From positions 1-64,000 of the forward strand of contig DASZUG010000090.1 of the NCBI GenBank assembly GCA_035547755.1: a stretch of DNA of 64,000 nt, given 5' to 3'. This DNA is from Mesorhizobium_L sp035547755 (GTDB lineage Bacteria > Pseudomonadota > Alphaproteobacteria > Rhizobiales > Rhizobiaceae). Made by a program: the position numbers and the translations under genes. Positions 34,537-44,461 of the stretch are shown in pieces; position 1 is the stretch's first letter; the number at the start of each line of letters is the position of its first letter. Under the pieces are notes generated by a model. It was not told the origin of the DNA, did not search any database, and worked only from the letters and a program-made list of their open reading frames with translations.

Positions 34537-35516
34537 GGGAAGGGTCACTGCTCGATGTGCGGGAACTGTCGGTGCGCTTCGCAATGCAGCGCCAGTCCCT
34601 GTTGGGAGCGCGGCCAGTCCTTCAGGCGGTGCGCGGCGTTTCGTTTTCGCTCAGACCGGGGCGGACGCTCGGGCTCGTCGGCGAGAGCGGCTCCGGCAAG
34701 ACGACGACGGCCATGGCCGCGATCCGGCTGACCCCGGCCTTTTCCGGTTCGGCGATGTTCGACGGCGTCGATCTTTTGAGCCTCGATCCGGAGGCGATGC
34801 GTCAGCGCCGGCGTCACCTGCAGGTGATCTTCCAGGACCCCTATTCCTCGCTCAATCCGCGTGAGCGCGTCGGCGCGATCGTGCGCGAACCGCTCGAGTT
34901 GATGATGCCCGAAATGCCGAAACCCGCTCGCAAGGAGCGGGTACGCGAACTGTTCGGCCTGGTGGGCCTGAGGCCAGACCAGATGGCGCTCTTTCCGCAC
35001 CAGTTCTCCGGCGGGCAGAGGCAGCGTGTCTCGATCGCGCGGGCGCTCGCGACCAATCCCCGGTTGATCGTCTGCGACGAGCCGGTCTCGGCGCTCGACG
35101 TGGCGATCCAGGCGCAGATCCTGAACCTGCTGCGCCGCCTCCAGGACGATTACGGCCTGTCCTATCTCTTTATCAGCCATGATCTCGGTGTGGTGCAATT
35201 CATTTGTGACGATGTCGCAGTCATGTATCTGGGGCAGATCGTCGAATTCGCCGATCGTCCGAGCCTGTTTTCGCGCCCGCGCCATCCCTACACTGCGGCC
35301 TTGCTAGCGGCGGCGCCGTCGCTTACCCGCCGCAAAAGCGCGGGCTATGTGCGCGAGGTCATGGTCCGGGGCGATCCGCCAAGCCCACTGAGCATTCCTC
35401 CCGGCTGCGCCTTCGCGTCGCGCTGCCCGCGCGCCCAGCCGAAATGCCGCGAAGAGCGGCCGCAACTGGTCCATGATGCCAGCGGCTCCGTCGCCTGCCA
35501 CTATCCGAACCCTTGA
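34533..35516 (+). CDS. Dpp/Opp-type ABC ATPase, DppF-like
   Basis: 327 residues from a GTG that overlaps the previous stop. The Walker A is GLVGESGSGKTTTAMAAI, the Q-loop VIFQDPYSSLNPRERVG, the signature HQFSGGQRQRVSIARAL and Walker B RLIVCDEPVSALDVAIQ. The C-terminal PPGCAFASRCPRAQPKC is the family's cysteine motif. It is the last gene of the importer operon and convergent with the hybrid kinase gene; the 201-bp gap between them has no clear terminator hairpin. Confidence 0.94.
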   Translation: MREGSLLDVRELSVRFAMQRQSLLGARPVLQAVRGVSFSLRPGRTLGLVGESGSGKTTTAMAAIRLTPAFSGSAMFDGVDLLSLDPEAMRQRRRHLQVIFQDPYSSLNPRERVGAIVREPLELMMPEMPKPARKERVRELFGLVGLRPDQMALFPHQFSGGQRQRVSIARALATNPRLIVCDEPVSALDVAIQAQILNLLRRLQDDYGLSYLFISHDLGVVQFICDDVAVMYLGQIVEFADRPSLFSRPRHPYTAALLAAAPSLTRRKSAGYVREVMVRGDPPSPLSIPPGCAFASRCPRAQPKCREERPQLVHDASGSVACHYPNP

Positions 35517-35717
35517 GACAATCGCGCTTCACTGGTTGGGGCCAGCAGCTTTTGCCGGAATACTTCCGAAGGTGCCGGGAAGTCGATGCATCTGCGCAGC
35601 GTAAAGTGGAGATAATCACGATGTCTCCGTCGCCCCAAGCCAAGACGCCATCGCTTTACGGCACGCAATAGCGGCGAGCGCGATACGGATGCCCCATTAA
35701 AGCCCGGGATCAAACAC

Positions 35718-38700
35718 CTAGCCTGCACTCAGCAACACGGCTGAATTTGCGCTGGACCAACGCGCCACCTTTTCGAGCAATGCATTGGGACTGATCGGCT
35801 TGGACAGATAGTCGTCCATGCCGGCCTCGATACAACGTTCGCGGTCGCCCTTGAGCGCATGCGCGGTAACGCCGATGATCGGCACACGGGTCCCGCTCTC
35901 CGCTTCCAGATTGCGGATGGCCGCCGTCGCCTCAAGCCCGTTCATTTTCGGCATCGATACATCCATGAGGATGATGCGCGGCTTTGCCTCGCGAAAAGCC
36001 TGCAGTGCGAGCTCACCATTGCCGACGATCTTGAAGCTCAGATTGGCCTCCGACAGGATTTGGGTGAAAACGAGCTGGTTCACCTCATGGTCCTCCGCGA
36101 CGAGGATGTCGAATTGGTGGCCCACAGTCCCGCTTGCGACCGTCCGTGGCTGGGTCGGCCGCGCCAACTGCGGTGGCGATGCCTGTCGATTTGCAACGGA
36201 ACTCCGCACGGGCGCGCCGCCGGAAGAGGAAAACGCATCCGCATGGGCGGTATTCGTTACAACAGTCAACCCATGCGGGGCGCGGTACTTCTGAACGGCA
36301 GTGACTATCGTCTCCAGGAGATGCGAGGAGCGCGCCGGCTTGATGAGTTGCGCATTGATGCCGAGGCCGCGATGTTCCACATTCGAGAGCGACTGGTCGA
36401 CCGAGGTCAGCATGATGATCGGCGTGTCGGCAATTCCCCTGGTCGAACGGATGGCGCGGCTGACATCCGCCCCCGTCATTCCAGGCATCTGATAGTCGAG
36501 GATCACGCAATCCACCTTGATGCCGTGGCTGGCGGCCGCGCGCAGCACCTGCAGCCCCTCCTCGCCCGATTCCGCAGCGCAGGCATCGAACGACCATGAC
36601 GCCATTTGCTCGGAAAGGATGGCGCGGTTCACCGCATTATCGTCGATGATGAGGACGCGCGCGCCGGTCACGTCAATGGGCGTCGGCTTGCGCCTGGCCG
36701 ACGTTTCGGAGGTCGGGAGATCGAGCGTGAGCCAGAAGGTCGAACCTTTGCCGAACTCGCTCTCTACGCCGATTTCGCCCCCCATCATCGCCACGAGCTT
36801 CGAGGTAATGGCGAGGCCGAGCCCGGTTCCTTCATGACGTCTTGTCGAGGAGGCGTCGACCTGGCTGAATTTGTCGAAGACGAGATTGATCTTGTCTTTC
36901 GGAATGCCGATCCCGGTATCGGTCACGTTGATGCGCAGCTTCCCGGCGCCGTTCTCTACCCTGCCGTTCACGTCGACGAGTACATGGCCGGCATCCGTGA
37001 ACTTGACGGCATTGCCCATCAGATTCGTGATGATCTGGCGGATGCGACCGACGTCGCCGACGAACATTTCGGGCAGTTCCGGGTCGACCCGTACGATCAG
37101 TTCCAGATCCTTCTCCTTGGCGCGGGTGGAGACGAGGGTCGCCACGTCCTCGATCGCCTCGACGAGATTGAAGGGCGCAGGATCGAGCACAAGCTGGCCG
37201 GCATCGATCTTGGAGAAGTCGAGAATGTCGTTGATGATCGTCAGGAGTGCATTGCCGGATTTGACGATAATGTCGGTGAACGTCTTCTGCTTGGAATCGA
37301 GATCCGACTTCGCCAGAAGTTCGGCCATGCCGAGCACGCCGTTCATCGGCGTGCGGATCTCATGGCTCATATTCGCAAGGAACTCGGATTTGGCGCGGTC
37401 AGCCAGCTCCGCCTTCTGTTGGGCCTCGCGCAGTTCGCGCTCGCGTTCCTTCATCTCGGTGATATCGGTGGTGGAACCGATCAGGTAAAGCGAGCCGTCG
37501 GAAGCGGCCATAACGCTCTTGCGCGCCTCCTGATAGCGGATGGATCCGTCGACACGCGTCACCGTCTCATCGAAAATCTGCGGCTTGCGCGAGTGCAGTA
37601 CGGCATGGTCGTCGCGCATGAAAGTTTCGCCGTCCGGGCCGAAGATATCGGCGTCCGTTTTGCCGATGGAGTCTTCGCGCGCAAGCCCCGTCAGCTCGCA
37701 CCAGCCTTTGTTGACATAAATGAGCTTAAGGTCTGTCTGCTTGGCATAGATAGCAACCGGCACATTGTCGATGATGGAACGGAAAAGCTCGTTCTCGTGC
37801 GAGCTTTGGCGCAGGATTTCCTCGCGCTCTTTCATCTCGGTGATATCGAAATAAGAGACCAAGCGCTTACCGCCCGACAATGCGGTGACGGAGTAGATCA
37901 GGGTGCGGCCATCGGCGCGCCTGAACTCGCGCGGCGCAACGTCGCCGGCGCGAATCTCGCCGATCCGTGAGGCTACATACTCCTCCCACCGCTCATCCGG
38001 CAGATCGTAGATGCCGTTGTAGCGGTTGATGTCCATCATTGCGCGGAAATGGCTGCCGATCGGGAGCCGTTCCGGTGTTGTCTTCCATTGCTCGTGGAAG
38101 GCCGGGTTGATGATTTCGGCGCGCATGTCGGCATCGACGACGACGACGCCCATGTCCATCGCCTCGATAGTCCGCGTCAGGTCGAACAGAAGCTCTTCCG
38201 CCTGGCGGTTTGCCGCAGCGAGCTTCTCCTCGCGCTCCTTGATGGCGGTGATGTCCGTCCTGAGACCGATGAACATGCCGTTCTCGAGGCGGTGGTTGCG
38301 CAGATGCACCCATCGCCCGTCGTCGAGCACCTGCTCGCCTTCCGCATAGGACTGCCAATATTCAGCGACCCGTTCCTCCACCCAGCGGCTACGCTCGGTC
38401 ATTTGCGCGGGGCTTCTCGCACCGGGCGCGTCGATCGGCTGGCCATTATCATATGCGCTGACAAGCAGGTCGCGAAGCGCCATGCCGGGTTCGGCGACCT
38501 TGCCGAAATGGGGATAGAGCGCGGCCATGCGGCCGTTCCAGAGGAGAAGCCGGTCCTCTCGATCGTAAACGACAATGCCGGCATCCAGCGCTTCGAACAC
38601 CGCTCCCAAAAGGTCCTGCGATTGCTTGAGTTGGCGATGCACCTCGTCCGACATATCCTGCGCGACGTAAAGATGAGTCACGTTCCTAGCCGTGCCCTCA

Positions 38701-39116
38701 TAGCCGACGAAAATACCCTTGTCGTCGAAGAGTGGGGAGCCGGAAACCGAAAGCCATCGGCAATCGGCCGGCCCATTCGCTATCTCATAGACAAAATCGC
38801 GAAAAGGGCGATGCGCGTTCAGATGATCGAAATGCGCCAAATATCCCTTGTTCAGGCGGGCAGCCGTCGGAAGGGAATCGAACCAAGTCCTGCCCAGCAC
38901 TTTCTGCGGCTTCATGCCGGTGGCACCTTCGAACCCATCGGAGAGATGGACGAAGGCATGGTTGGCATTGGTACGCCATATCCAATCGGCGTTCATTCCG
39001 AGGAGAATGCCGGGATCGGCGCCAGCTAGAGGCTGTACGGCCGGCATCGAGCTTCTGCGGCCCGGGTCTGCATCCACAGCCCCGTCTCGTTCTTGTCTTT
39101 TGTCCTCAAATCCCAC
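35718..39116 (-). CDS. Hybrid histidine kinase with four PAS domains and two receiver domains
   Basis: 1132 residues from GTG 39116; an ATG near residue 24 is an alternative. There is no membrane segment, so the protein is cytosolic. Order: PAS at ~40-150, ~170-292, ~312-430 and ~445-558; HisKA with H585 in LANMSHEIRTPMNGVLGM; HATPase with NLMGNAVKFTDAG, VTDTGIGIPKDKI and EGTGLGLAI; receiver 1 with LIIDDNAVNR and ILDYQMPGMTG; receiver 2 with LVAEDHEVNQ and ILMDVSMPKMNG. No C-terminal HPt domain follows, so phosphate must leave through a separate HPt protein or the receivers may be regulatory. The signal and output are unknown. No response regulator lies beside it. Confidence 0.92.
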   Translation of the reverse strand: MGFEDKRQERDGAVDADPGRRSSMPAVQPLAGADPGILLGMNADWIWRTNANHAFVHLSDGFEGATGMKPQKVLGRTWFDSLPTAARLNKGYLAHFDHLNAHRPFRDFVYEIANGPADCRWLSVSGSPLFDDKGIFVGYEGTARNVTHLYVAQDMSDEVHRQLKQSQDLLGAVFEALDAGIVVYDREDRLLLWNGRMAALYPHFGKVAEPGMALRDLLVSAYDNGQPIDAPGARSPAQMTERSRWVEERVAEYWQSYAEGEQVLDDGRWVHLRNHRLENGMFIGLRTDITAIKEREEKLAAANRQAEELLFDLTRTIEAMDMGVVVVDADMRAEIINPAFHEQWKTTPERLPIGSHFRAMMDINRYNGIYDLPDERWEEYVASRIGEIRAGDVAPREFRRADGRTLIYSVTALSGGKRLVSYFDITEMKEREEILRQSSHENELFRSIIDNVPVAIYAKQTDLKLIYVNKGWCELTGLAREDSIGKTDADIFGPDGETFMRDDHAVLHSRKPQIFDETVTRVDGSIRYQEARKSVMAASDGSLYLIGSTTDITEMKERERELREAQQKAELADRAKSEFLANMSHEIRTPMNGVLGMAELLAKSDLDSKQKTFTDIIVKSGNALLTIINDILDFSKIDAGQLVLDPAPFNLVEAIEDVATLVSTRAKEKDLELIVRVDPELPEMFVGDVGRIRQIITNLMGNAVKFTDAGHVLVDVNGRVENGAGKLRINVTDTGIGIPKDKINLVFDKFSQVDASSTRRHEGTGLGLAITSKLVAMMGGEIGVESEFGKGSTFWLTLDLPTSETSARRKPTPIDVTGARVLIIDDNAVNRAILSEQMASWSFDACAAESGEEGLQVLRAAASHGIKVDCVILDYQMPGMTGADVSRAIRSTRGIADTPIIMLTSVDQSLSNVEHRGLGINAQLIKPARSSHLLETIVTAVQKYRAPHGLTVVTNTAHADAFSSSGGAPVRSSVANRQASPPQLARPTQPRTVASGTVGHQFDILVAEDHEVNQLVFTQILSEANLSFKIVGNGELALQAFREAKPRIILMDVSMPKMNGLEATAAIRNLEAESGTRVPIIGVTAHALKGDRERCIEAGMDDYLSKPISPNALLEKVARWSSANSAVLLSAG

Positions 39117-39481
39117 CGGAGCGCCCCCGCGACAAGTGCTGATCCGGCGCGAATGTGGAAGAGAAGGTTTAAAGTTTAACTAACCTTAACGAACGGTGTC
39201 TCGAAGACGTATGATCGACCAATCGCAACTGCGCTCACGAGCGCGCGTCGATGGCCGCGATTGATCCTCTTCGGGCCAACATGATGACAAGAGGGACGGA
39301 GTGAACCGGCTTCTGCCCGCAATTTCCAAATTGGTTGTTGGATACTCTATGGGAATTGCGGCCATGGTTATGGAAAGCTGTTTCCCAAAGCCGCCGCGGA
39401 TGCACAGATGAGCGGGCATGGATGCGGAGCCAACTCTGAAAGATTCACGCTCGGTAAATTTGCCGACTTCCGGAGACGGCC
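39117..39481. other. 365-bp intergenic region upstream of the hybrid kinase
   Basis: It separates the kinase (leftward) and a small membrane protein (rightward), so it must hold both promoters. A short A/T-rich patch at 39168-39190 has two TTAAC words 5 bp apart (39176-39180 and 39186-39190). No gene is supported here. Confidence 0.4.
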
Positions 39482-39739
39482 ATGTTGAAACCGATCGCCG
39501 TTTTCGTCATCAGCCTTCTCCTCCTCGTACCGGTCTGTCTCTTCGCCGGATACGGTATAGGTGAAATAATTGCGGCTTATGTCTATCCCGTAACCGAGCG
39601 GCCAGACAGGTTCAGAGAAGACCGCGAATTGTTTGCCGGTGTGTACGGCATCATGTTCATCGGCGGATTCATGTATGTCGTTTCCACTGCTTTCGCCGTG
39701 TACCGGCTGGTAAAAGCAATCCGGAAGAGCCGGACGTGA
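39482..39739 (+). CDS. Small two-helix membrane protein, hypothetical
   Basis: 85 residues with a good ribosome site (GGAGACGG) before ATG 39482. Two hydrophobic segments, residues 5-34 and 53-75, are separated by a charged loop TERPDRFREDRELFAG. The basic tail ends LVKAIRKSRT. No family is recognised and the neighbours give no hint. Confidence 0.7.
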   Translation: MLKPIAVFVISLLLLVPVCLFAGYGIGEIIAAYVYPVTERPDRFREDRELFAGVYGIMFIGGFMYVVSTAFAVYRLVKAIRKSRT

Positions 39740-39787
39740 GATGTTCCGTTCTTTCGGGTCTTCAGCCGTCTCCGACTGCGACCATCC

Positions 39788-40444
39788 TCAATAGAGGTAA
39801 GGGACGAGCCGCCAGGTGCGCGCGCGATAGGCATCGTAGGCGGCTCCAAAATGCTCCGCGAGCAAACGTTCCTCGGAATGGATGCGCACGATGAGAGGCG
39901 GGATGAACAGCACCGCCAGTACCACGCCGATGATTGAGCGGAACGCAAGCCCCCATCCGAAGACACTGATGAGAAGGCCAAGATAGCTGGGATTGCGAAC
40001 CAGACTGTATATGCCGTCTGTCACCAACTCATGATCCTTCTGGATCGCGACAAGGCCGCTGAACCGTCGGCCGAGCACGAAGACCGGCCATAGCCTCAGC
40101 ACGCCACCGGCGAAAAAAAGGACAACGCCGAGCCAACGCACGCCGTCACCGCCAAAGATCAGCAGACCGGTGCGGTCCGAGAAGGCCGGCAAAAATCCAT
40201 CTAGAACACCGACGATCAGAAAGGCGAACAGCACCCAGCGATTGCCGCGGTCCTCATTTTCGCCCGGGCTGAGATTGCCGCGGGTAAAGGCAGCCGCGAC
40301 CGTCAGCCCCAATATCACGACAACCAGCGCGACCCGTGCAGGATGCGACAGGAGGGGTCCCACGCCATCCCAGCCCCAGGCGGCAAGCCCCAGCCAGAGA
40401 ACGACCGATATGAGCGCAATCAGGAAAGTCACCATTCTTGACAT
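39788..40444 (-). CDS. Isoprenylcysteine carboxyl methyltransferase-like integral membrane protein
   Basis: 218 residues from ATG 40444. There are five or so membrane helices. The C-terminal part has the ICMT/PEMT signature: LVTDGIYSLVRNPSYLGLL, then a helix and IHSEERLLAEHFGAAYDAY RAR. Bacterial members are S-adenosylmethionine-dependent methyltransferases acting on small lipophilic substrates, since bacteria lack prenylated proteins as targets. The real substrate is unknown. It stands alone, convergent with the small protein at 39482. Confidence 0.85.
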   Translation of the reverse strand: MSRMVTFLIALISVVLWLGLAAWGWDGVGPLLSHPARVALVVVILGLTVAAAFTRGNLSPGENEDRGNRWVLFAFLIVGVLDGFLPAFSDRTGLLIFGGDGVRWLGVVLFFAGGVLRLWPVFVLGRRFSGLVAIQKDHELVTDGIYSLVRNPSYLGLLISVFGWGLAFRSIIGVVLAVLFIPPLIVRIHSEERLLAEHFGAAYDAYRARTWRLVPYLY

Positions 40445-40547
40445 ATGAAGCTCGCTGTTCGCATGCAGGCTGCAAAACCACGCCAATCCACGATTATGGC
40501 GTAACGGTAAGTCATCCGGTGTTTCGACCTCGTCGCGTCGAGCCGCT

Positions 40548-40925
40548 TCAGTAGTTCGAAAGCTCGACGAGATTGCCATCCGGATCGCGGATATAGACCG
40601 ATTGGATCTGCCCCTTCGCGCCAGTACGCAACACCGGTCCTTCTTCGATATGGACCCGTTCCCGGTTCAGGAGCTCCACGATTTCTGCCACAGGCATGTC
40701 GGCGATAAGGCAGATATCGGCCGACCCCGGGGTCGGACGCGCTGCCATCGGCTCGAACTCCCGGCCCGCCTGGTGAAGATTGATCTTCTGATTGCCGAAA
40801 GCGAGCGCCTTGCGGCCCTCGCCGAAGACGACGACGCTCATCGAAAGAACGCGCGAATAGAATTCGCACGTTCTTTCGATATCGGCGACAGTCAGCACCA
40901 GGTGATCGAGGCCGGATATCTGCAT
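40548..40925 (-). CDS. VOC-family (glyoxalase/dioxygenase superfamily) protein
   Basis: 125 residues from ATG 40925 with GGAGCGG upstream; a longer start is possible. The beta-alpha-beta-beta-beta pattern of the vicinal oxygen chelate fold is clear: ISGLDHLVLTVADIERTCEF, FYSRVLSMSVVVF, and the final VYIRDPDGNLVELSNY with the metal-ligand Glu. His in LDHLVL and Glu in LVELS are the usual ligands. Members include glyoxalase-like and antibiotic-resistance proteins; no specific reaction can be assigned. Confidence 0.88.
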   Translation of the reverse strand: MQISGLDHLVLTVADIERTCEFYSRVLSMSVVVFGEGRKALAFGNQKINLHQAGREFEPMAARPTPGSADICLIADMPVAEIVELLNRERVHIEEGPVLRTGAKGQIQSVYIRDPDGNLVELSNY

Positions 40926-41059
40926 CGGTTCCGCTCCTTCATAGAGTGCCATCCCCCTCAACTTCCATCCCTTCTTGCGGCATCGAACAAGGACAAACTA
41001 ATATAGCTCGGCGGCGGGGGTCTTGAAAACACGATCGTCCAGAGGCCAGCGACAGACCG

Positions 41060-41962
41060 ATGTCGGACACCTTTCAAATCGTCGGAGCGCACATCCGCTT
41101 GAGCGCAAACCTTCTCCTGCGCTTTGGCGCGCCGCTCGGCGCGATATGGATGGGCAGCTGCCTCCTCAATGTGCTGCTGTTGCGCGGCGCGGTCGAGGTC
41201 GGGCTCCTCAGCCGTTTTGCCGGGCTGATCGCGATTGTACCCGTCATCTTGCTGCAGCTTCTCGTCTTCGCTGCGATGTTCATCGTTCTGCGTGACGGCT
41301 TGCCATCGCTGCGGCGGCGAAAGCCGGCCGATGAAGCTCACTTGAAAGAGGTCAAGGAAGCTCACGACAGCAGTTTCTTTACAGGAGCCCTTGCTGGCCG
41401 TCCTCATCCCGTTCTATGGTTATTACGCCGGGTGGGGCTTGCTCTCGAACACATTGCGCGTTTATTCGATACTGTTCCTCGATACGCAGATGAGCCGGAT
41501 GATTTTTTGAACCCGGACAAGTCCGGCCCCACCGCCCTGGAGGTGGAGAGCTCATTGCGGATCGGCGTGGCGGTCCTCATCATATGGGGGCTGCGCCGAG
41601 CCGCGAAGGAACAGCGTAAGAAGACCGGTAATCGCCTCTTGCCGTTGTTCGTCGTTGCCTGCGAGACGACATGGGTTCTGCTTGGCCTCTATCTGATCTC
41701 GGGCTGGCAGGATCGGCTCGCGGAATGGCTTGCGCAATTCCCTCCACCCCAGGAGCTTTTCCGGTCATTGATCCCGGCAGCCAGCGCCGAAGTGATGAAC
41801 CCGGCGGTACGGCCGGTAGACTGGCCGGCCGAATTCGGACCTCGCCCGTGGCTGACGTCCAGCTCCTTTCGTGGGGCCAGCCCCCCGCGCCAAGTGGCAA
41901 GGCTCAATTGGGGTATCGCCGTCGGCTCGCATTCATGCAGCCATCAGGGAAGCCGGATCTAG
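41060..41962 (+). pseudogene. Integral membrane protein gene with apparent compensating frameshifts
   Basis: The frame is open for 300 codons from ATG 41060, and the first 105 residues are a plausible membrane protein (LLRFGAPLGAIWMGSCLLNV, IVPVILLQLLVFAAMFIV). From about 41390 to 41507 the open frame turns into polar nonsense, while the next frame reads LLAVLIPFYGYYAGWGLL then NTLRVYSILFLDTQMSRM before a TGA. After the T-run at 41502-41507 the first frame becomes sensible again (VACETTWVLLGLYLISGW). The C-terminus also looks shifted near 41865. I read this as an ancestral gene with two or three small indels. Sequencing error is possible. Function unknown. Confidence 0.6.
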
Positions 41963-43026
41963 GTCGCCTGTCTGGTCGTTGTCACGATTAATCGCTCCAG
42001 TTCAGAGGCTAGTACATCGATCTCGGAGCAGAAACGTAATCGCATGTCTCGCTTCTCCCCATCTGACATCCAGCTTGCATCAATTCCTGACAAAGCCAGT
42101 TCCACCGCCTGCTGGGGCGAAATTTGCAATTCATCACTGGCAGTGACGTAGGCCTGGCCGATATCTGTCCCGAACATTGGGGGATCGTCCGTAGCGAGGG
42201 TCAGGTTGAGCCCGGCTTCCCGCATTTGTCGAATGCTATTCCAGCGTTTGGGAAAACGTGAAGCGACGCAGGTGTGAGAGCAAACGGTGAAAGGAATTCC
42301 ACAGTCGCGGCAACGTCCAACCACCGTGGGATCGGCCAACATATTATAGCCGTGATCCAGCCTCTCACACCCCAATATGTCAATACAGGCAGTTACGTGC
42401 GAAGGCGGCGCCTGGTCCAATGTCTGGTTGTCCTCGCAGACATGAGCTGTACACCGCAGGCCTGACCGTCCGGCCATCGCGTAGGCTTCTGCGAAAAGAT
42501 GCGGCTTTCCCTTATATTCAGCGCAGTCCATTCCTATCCCGATTACGCGATCGCGACGATTGGCAAGAACATCATTCATCATGTCAACTGCGGCGCCAGC
42601 CCCAAGCTCCCGGTTGATCGATGGAATAAGACGCCCGACGATGCCGAAGTCTTTCTCCGCAGCTTCGAGCCCTTCGATATAACCGTCGACGATCGTCGGG
42701 TAGGCTATACCCTGTGGGTAGTGATATTGGGGGTTGAAGAACAATTCCGCGTAGCGAAGGTTGCCGGCGACGCCGGCATCCCGCATCGCTTCATAGGAAA
42801 CGCGGGCAAAATCATCCTTGGTAATGATGCACTTGGCAATGAGTTCCAGGATTCGGAGGAAATCGTAGAAATCACGAAACCAATAGATTTTATCCGGGTC
42901 CCATGTTGGGAGGCCCACTCCGTTCTTCCGTGCAAGGTCTAACAACGTTTGCGGCTGAAGGGTTCCGGCCAAGTGAAGGTGGAGATCCACCTTCGGCAAG
43001 CGTCGAAGATATTGTTGCGTGTCCAC
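41959..43026 (-). CDS. Adenosine deaminase-like metal hydrolase
   Basis: 355 residues from GTG 43026, preceded by GAGAGG. Zinc and catalytic motifs of the ADA family can be placed: LPKVDLHLHLAGTL (HxH), CTAHVCED with the His and catalytic Glu in HxxE spacing, CERLDHGYNML, and NLTLATDDPPMFGTD. The usual HAGE is HVCE here, and the substrate contacts differ, so the substrate could be adenosine, adenine or another aminopurine-like compound. It ends the leftward operon after the SSS symporter, consistent with uptake then deamination of a nucleoside or base. Confidence 0.88.
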   Translation of the reverse strand: MDTQQYLRRLPKVDLHLHLAGTLQPQTLLDLARKNGVGLPTWDPDKIYWFRDFYDFLRILELIAKCIITKDDFARVSYEAMRDAGVAGNLRYAELFFNPQYHYPQGIAYPTIVDGYIEGLEAAEKDFGIVGRLIPSINRELGAGAAVDMMNDVLANRRDRVIGIGMDCAEYKGKPHLFAEAYAMAGRSGLRCTAHVCEDNQTLDQAPPSHVTACIDILGCERLDHGYNMLADPTVVGRCRDCGIPFTVCSHTCVASRFPKRWNSIRQMREAGLNLTLATDDPPMFGTDIGQAYVTASDELQISPQQAVELALSGIDASWMSDGEKRDMRLRFCSEIDVLASELERLIVTTTRQAT

Positions 43027-43036
43027 GGGCGACCTC

Positions 43037-44461
43037 TCAGGCGACGGAATGGCTGGTTTGCAGGTCCAGGGCGACAGGTTTCCTTGGCTCCGGGTTGGGT
43101 ACAAGGAACCCAAGGCCAAATGTCACGATGAGGTTGGCGGCAAAGGCGACGAGACCGATATTCGCACCCCAGACGCTTATGCCGGTCATGAAGAGTGCCA
43201 CTGAGACAATAACCCCGAGGATGAGTCCCAGCCCAACCGACAGCGCCGTAACACGCCGTCCGAAGAAGATAGCGAGCCAGCCAACCCCAAATTGAATGGC
43301 GATGTAATTGCTGAAATTCAGGACGCTGAGCATCAGCTTCGGGGCGACCAGCGTGAGGACCGCCGCGATGATCAGGAAGAGGGCGATCGTGGCGCGGGTC
43401 CAGAACCGCTGTTTGTTGGGTGGAATACTGGAAACGAGATTTCTCGTGACGACTGCGGAGGCATTCAGCGCATTGACCGAGAGGACCAGAATACCGGCAA
43501 GACACGCTCCTGCTATGGCAAATCCGACCAGCCAAGACGGCATCAAACGTTCCGCCACATCGAGGAATATCCGGTTCGGGTTTGCCACCCCCGGAAGCAT
43601 CGTCAGCCCATAAAGAGCAACAAATGCGCCGAAAGGGAGCATCAGCAGATATAGCGGCATGAAGACGGTGGCGCTCTTCACGGCGGCTTCTGATTTGCCG
43701 GTAAAGACAAACGGGCTGACCGAGGGCTGCAGATAAAGCCCAAAACCCTGAAAAAGGATCGTCGTTACCGCGAAGGATAATGCCGAGGACGACATCTCTC
43801 GTTGCATGGGGAGCATCGAGACTTCCACAGGAGTGGAAGATCCGCCCCAAAGCGCCCATATCGAAGCCGTTCCCACGGCGACGATACCCAGCATCATCGC
43901 CGCATCCTTCAAGAATGCGACGAATGCTGATCCCTTCACGCCAGCCAGTCCCACATAGATGAACGCGAGACAGGCAGCCATCGCCAGCAGGCCCGAAGGG
44001 CGCAGCCCCAATCCCAGTTCGGCAAGGGCTACCTTGATGCCAACGAATTGGAATTGGCCCCACGTCGCAATGGCGATGAGCGCGCCGACCGACATGATGA
44101 CCTCAAGCCCGCGGCTTTCGAAGTGTCTGCCGAAGACCTCTGGCACTGTCATGGCGTCGTATCGCTTTGCGGCGCGCCAGATCAGGGGTGCTGTGAAATA
44201 AGCGAAGGGATATGCGAGGAGAAGGTAGCCAATGTACCAATAGGCGCTTTCGATACCCTTCGCATATATGCCGGCAGGGAATGCAACGACAGAGCCAATG
44301 CTGTAGACCTCTCCGACTGCGAGGATGAACACCATGATCGCTGGAAGCGAGCGACCGGCTACCAGCATGTGATTGATGTCCAGGTGTTTGATGCCGAACC
44401 GCGCAGCCGCCGCTGCCAGGATCGAAATAGCCATGACCGCGGCAAAGACTGGGATGATCAT
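43037..44461 (-). CDS. Sodium:solute symporter (SSS family)
   Basis: 474 residues, about 13 membrane helices. The family pattern is visible in MLVAGRSLPAIMVFILAVG, YDAMTVPEVFGRHFESRG, YVGLAGVKGSAFVAFLKD and QGFGLYLQPSVSPFVFTG. It starts inside the stop of the DUF3311 gene (ATGA overlap), a standard pairing in which the small protein is an accessory subunit. With the deaminase-like gene downstream it probably takes up a nucleoside or purine, driven by sodium. Confidence 0.92.
   Translation of the reverse strand: MIIPVFAAVMAISILAAAAARFGIKHLDINHMLVAGRSLPAIMVFILAVGEVYSIGSVVAFPAGIYAKGIESAYWYIGYLLLAYPFAYFTAPLIWRAAKRYDAMTVPEVFGRHFESRGLEVIMSVGALIAIATWGQFQFVGIKVALAELGLGLRPSGLLAMAACLAFIYVGLAGVKGSAFVAFLKDAAMMLGIVAVGTASIWALWGGSSTPVEVSMLPMQREMSSSALSFAVTTILFQGFGLYLQPSVSPFVFTGKSEAAVKSATVFMPLYLLMLPFGAFVALYGLTMLPGVANPNRIFLDVAERLMPSWLVGFAIAGACLAGILVLSVNALNASAVVTRNLVSSIPPNKQRFWTRATIALFLIIAAVLTLVAPKLMLSVLNFSNYIAIQFGVGWLAIFFGRRVTALSVGLGLILGVIVSVALFMTGISVWGANIGLVAFAANLIVTFGLGFLVPNPEPRKPVALDLQTSHSVA

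Noticed and set aside
39176..39190. Two TTAAC words upstream of the hybrid kinase as a CtrA box
   Set aside because: The CtrA consensus is TTAA-N7-TTAAC; here the spacing is N6, so the match is not adequate.
39186..39419. 77-codon minus-strand frame
   Set aside because: No ribosome site, no family, atypical residue composition.
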